The notes beneath the pieces are model-generated. The model saw only the letters and a program-made list of their open reading frames with translations, was not told where the DNA came from and made no database searches. Both the position numbers and the translations under genes were made by a program. A stretch of 27,786 bases of DNA from assembly GCA_035341015.1 (NCBI GenBank), contig DAOQUL010000054.1, positions 1 through 27,786 of the forward strand. Direction: 5' to 3'. How positions within the stretch are numbered: position 1 is the first letter of the stretch; each line of letters starts with the position of its first letter. Origin of the DNA: JAKQIM01 sp029557965. GTDB taxonomy: Bacteria; Chloroflexota; Anaerolineae; Anaerolineales; UBA4823. Of this stretch, positions 25,283-27,786 are shown one piece after another.

Positions 25283-26551
25283 ATGAAGATACTGGATATT
25301 GCCCTGAAAGACCTGCTGCGCTTCTCGCGCAGCCTATTCTTGATCGGGATGACCCTGGCGGCGCCGTTGTTGGTCACGTTTTTGATCTATGCCGCCTTTG
25401 GCAGTATGGCGGATGGAGAGGTTGCCATGCCCGCCGTGCAGGTGGGCGTGGTCAATGCCGATGCCCTGCCCGCCGGCGCGGCTATGGATGCGTCTCTCGG
25501 CGAGAGCATCCGCAGTATGTTCTTCGATGAGAGTGTGCAGTCTTGGATCACCGCTAGCGACTATCCTGATGCTGCAGCGGCGCGTGCGGCCCTGGATGCC
25601 CAAGAGATCGGTGTGGCGGTCATCATCCCCCAAGATTTTACCCAGGCTTACCTGGCAGGCGAAGCCAAACCCCTCACCATCTTGCAAGACCCCACCTTAT
25701 CCACCGGCCCTGCCGTTGTTCGAGAGATGATCACCTCGCTCTTGGATGGTGTGGCAGGCGGCGGGGTGATGTATGAAGTGATCAATGCTCGCCTGTCTGC
25801 AAACGGGCAGGCGCTTGACCCCTCTGCTCTGCCCGTGCTGTTCCAACGCTATGCAGATTGGTATACCGGCTTCCAGCGGGCCTTATTCCATGCGCCAGGA
25901 GAAGCGGCCCTGGTGCTGCGCGCACCCGCCGTTGGCCCTGAAACGGGCCGCGGCCTGCAAGCTATGATGGGCGCGGTGATGGCGGGGCAGATGATCTTCT
26001 TCTCTTTCTTCACTGGTGCCTATGCCATGATGTCCATTTTGCAAGAGGCCGAAGAAGGCACACTGCCGCGTCTCTTCACCACCCCCACCCGGCGCACCGC
26101 CATCCTGGCGGGCAAATTCCTGGCTGTTTTGCTGACGGTGATCCTTCAGGGCCTGGTGATGCTGCTGGCAGGGCGCTTGCTCTTTAGCATCCGCTGGGGC
26201 CAACCGGCGGCAGTGGGATTGGCATTTGTGGGGCAGATGTTTGCTGCGGTGGGCCTGGCTGTGTTGTTGGTGGCCTTTATCAAGACCAGCCGTCAGGCCG
26301 GACCGATCTTTGGCGGTGCGCTGACGGCCCTGGGCATGGTCAGCGGCCTGTTCACCACCAATATCAATATGCCCGAAGCATTCAATGCCCTTGGCAGTTT
26401 TACCCCCCAGGGCTGGGTGCTGAAGGCCTGGAAACTGGCCCTTTCTGGACAGCCTCCCTCTGAAGTGCTTGTGCCTTTCTTGGTGCTGGTTGGGATGGGC
26501 CTGGTGATGTTCGTCGTCGGCGCGGCCTTCTTCCGCCGCCGGTTTGCGTAA
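25283..26551 (+). CDS. ABC-2 type permease, first subunit
   Basis: 422 residues in the ABC2_membrane_3-like layout: one N-terminal membrane segment (about 17-38), a large extracytoplasmic domain (about 40-225), then five segments (about 230-250, 274-298, 308-332, 338-360, 396-418). The segment EEAEEGTLPRLFTTPTRRTAILAGK between the second and third helices is the characteristic coupling region that contacts the ATPase. Its ribosome site GAGAGGA overlaps the stop of the ATPase gene, 9 bases upstream. It probably pairs with the next permease as a heterodimer. Confidence 0.9.
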   Translation: MKILDIALKDLLRFSRSLFLIGMTLAAPLLVTFLIYAAFGSMADGEVAMPAVQVGVVNADALPAGAAMDASLGESIRSMFFDESVQSWITASDYPDAAAARAALDAQEIGVAVIIPQDFTQAYLAGEAKPLTILQDPTLSTGPAVVREMITSLLDGVAGGGVMYEVINARLSANGQALDPSALPVLFQRYADWYTGFQRALFHAPGEAALVLRAPAVGPETGRGLQAMMGAVMAGQMIFFSFFTGAYAMMSILQEAEEGTLPRLFTTPTRRTAILAGKFLAVLLTVILQGLVMLLAGRLLFSIRWGQPAAVGLAFVGQMFAAVGLAVLLVAFIKTSRQAGPIFGGALTALGMVSGLFTTNINMPEAFNALGSFTPQGWVLKAWKLALSGQPPSEVLVPFLVLVGMGLVMFVVGAAFFRRRFA

Positions 26552-26563
26552 AGGAAAAATGCG

Positions 26564-27784
26564 ATGAGACTTTTCGATATCATCCTCAAAGATATTACCC
26601 AGATCTTGCGTGAAAAACAATCGTTGTTGTTCCTGGTGGCGATGCCCATTCTCTTCACCTTTTTCATGGGCTTTGCTTACCAGAGCGGCGAAAACGGCGC
26701 AGAATCTGCCGATCAACGCCTGGCCTTGGGCTGGGTGAATAATGATCCAGACGGCCTGCTTGCCCAGCAGTTGTTTGATCGGTTGGCACAGTCTGATGCG
26801 GTGCGATTGGTGGAGCTTGCCCCTGGCACAGTGGACGAAGCCTTACAGCAGGGCGATATTGCCGGGGCGCTGGTGGTACCGGTCGATTTCAGCCGCCTGG
26901 CGGCGGTCGGAAGCTTGAGCCAGTTGGAGCTGGTGGCGGATCCGGCCTCTACTCAGAGCCAGACCCTCTTCCAGGCCCTGCGCGGCCCAGTTACTCAGTT
27001 GATGAGCGCGGCTGAAATTGCCCGCCAAAGCGCTGAGATGCTCGGTAAGCCGGGCGATGCGGGTGAGTTCTCGCAGGCTTTCTCGGCTGCCTCCCAGGCC
27101 TGGGCTGAAACCAACAGCGTCTCGTTGGTTCGGATGGAGATGGCTGTTGCAGAAGCAGAGCAATCCTGGTATGGCGATAACCCCTATAACCAGGCCTCGC
27201 CGGGCATCCTCTTGCAGTTTGCCATCATGGGCCTGGTGACTTGCGGGCAGATCTTGGTGCAAGAGCGCAAGACGCGCACCCTTCAGCGCATGATGACCAC
27301 CTCACTGCGCCCCTGGCAGATCATTGCTGGTCATGCCCTGGCTATGTTCATCCTGGTGTTCGGTCAGATCATGCTGTTGGTGATCTTTGGCCAGTTGGCG
27401 TTGGGCGTAGATTATGCCCGTGCCCCCCTGGGCACCCTGTTGGTGTCAATTGGGCTGGGGTTGTGGGTCTCGGCGATGGGTCTGCTGATCGGCGGGTTGG
27501 CCAAGGATGACTCGCAAGTGGTGCTCTTTTCGTTGTTAGCCATGTTCTTTTTCTCTGCCTTGGGCGGCACCTGGTTCCCGTTGGAAGCGGCCGGCGGGGC
27601 ATTCGCCGCCATCGGCAGGCTGCTGCCCTCAGCCTGGGCCATGGCCGGCTATCAGAACCTGTTGATCCGCGGGCTCGATTTAAGCTCGGTTTATTTGCCG
27701 GCCCTGGTTTTGCTGGCCTACGCCTTGGGATTCTTTGTCCTGGCAGTCTGGCGGCTGCGCCAGCGGTCGTTCATGACCTCTTGA
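26564..27784 (+). CDS. ABC-2 type permease, second subunit
   Basis: 406 residues with the same layout as its neighbour: a first membrane segment (about 20-40), an extracytoplasmic domain (about 42-210), and five further segments (about 214-234, 254-280, 288-312, 319-340, 375-399). QERKTRTLQRMMTTSLRPWQIIAGH is the equivalent coupling region. Sequence similarity to the first subunit is modest, which favours a heteromeric channel. The start at 26564 is chosen because the ATG at 26559 meets a stop after two codons; AAGGA overlaps the end of the previous gene. The stop codon ends 2 bases before the window edge, so the operon may continue. Confidence 0.9.
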   Translation: MRLFDIILKDITQILREKQSLLFLVAMPILFTFFMGFAYQSGENGAESADQRLALGWVNNDPDGLLAQQLFDRLAQSDAVRLVELAPGTVDEALQQGDIAGALVVPVDFSRLAAVGSLSQLELVADPASTQSQTLFQALRGPVTQLMSAAEIARQSAEMLGKPGDAGEFSQAFSAASQAWAETNSVSLVRMEMAVAEAEQSWYGDNPYNQASPGILLQFAIMGLVTCGQILVQERKTRTLQRMMTTSLRPWQIIAGHALAMFILVFGQIMLLVIFGQLALGVDYARAPLGTLLVSIGLGLWVSAMGLLIGGLAKDDSQVVLFSLLAMFFFSALGGTWFPLEAAGGAFAAIGRLLPSAWAMAGYQNLLIRGLDLSSVYLPALVLLAYALGFFVLAVWRLRQRSFMTS

Positions 27785-27786
27785 TC

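Overview
The window reads as accessory-rich sequence from a member of the Chloroflexota (Anaerolineae-like), probably a metagenome scaffold. The grounds are indirect: moderately high GC, very large secreted FG-GAP proteins ending in an LPLVLR-type tail, a cyclase/ATPase/TPR giant, and NarL-type two-component systems beside ABC-2 exporters. No rRNA or marker gene is present, so the phylum call is an inference. Three runs of exactly 100 N (5759-5858, 19318-19417, 20934-21033) are scaffold gaps of unknown true size; each breaks or truncates a gene.

Layout. 1-308: no gene; two strong hairpins and a candidate -10 box. 309-5078 (+): a 1589-residue protein with two class III cyclase domains, an AAA/STAND-type ATPase and a TPR array, closely resembling the architecture of mammalian soluble adenylyl cyclase (ADCY10). 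5196-11457 and 11473-17835 (+): two paralogous secreted proteins of about 2,120-2,130 residues, 15 bases apart, each with a signal peptide, an N-terminal domain, 21 FG-GAP blades (apparently three seven-bladed propellers), four cadherin-like domains, an Ig-like domain, a DUF11-like domain and an identical C-terminal tail. A perfect 18-bp hairpin at 17840-17882 separates them from the convergent minus-strand block.

Minus-strand block: a LexA-like regulator with an unusual C-terminal coiled-coil extension (17889-19229); a SnoaL/NTF2-like small protein cut by a gap (19418-19638); a PAS-PAS-GGDEF diguanylate cyclase cut by a gap (19650-20933); and a tightly coupled operon of histidine kinase, NarL-type response regulator and MFS transporter (24171 down to 21045), joined by two 4-base ATGA overlaps. 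Diverging from this, on the plus strand, is an ABC exporter operon of one ATPase and two ABC-2 permeases (24335-27784). The 163-base divergent region contains an inverted repeat that is a candidate site for the response regulator.

Working picture. The left half pairs a probable cAMP-producing signalling ATPase with very large surface or secreted propeller proteins. The right half is signal transduction (c-di-GMP synthesis, two-component control) and export. A functional link between the halves is not shown by the sequence. The most notable items are the ADCY10-like cyclase with a complementary split of catalytic residues, the 3 x 7 blade organisation of the twin FG-GAP proteins, and the LexA-like protein that seems to have lost its catalytic lysine and gained about 200 extra residues.
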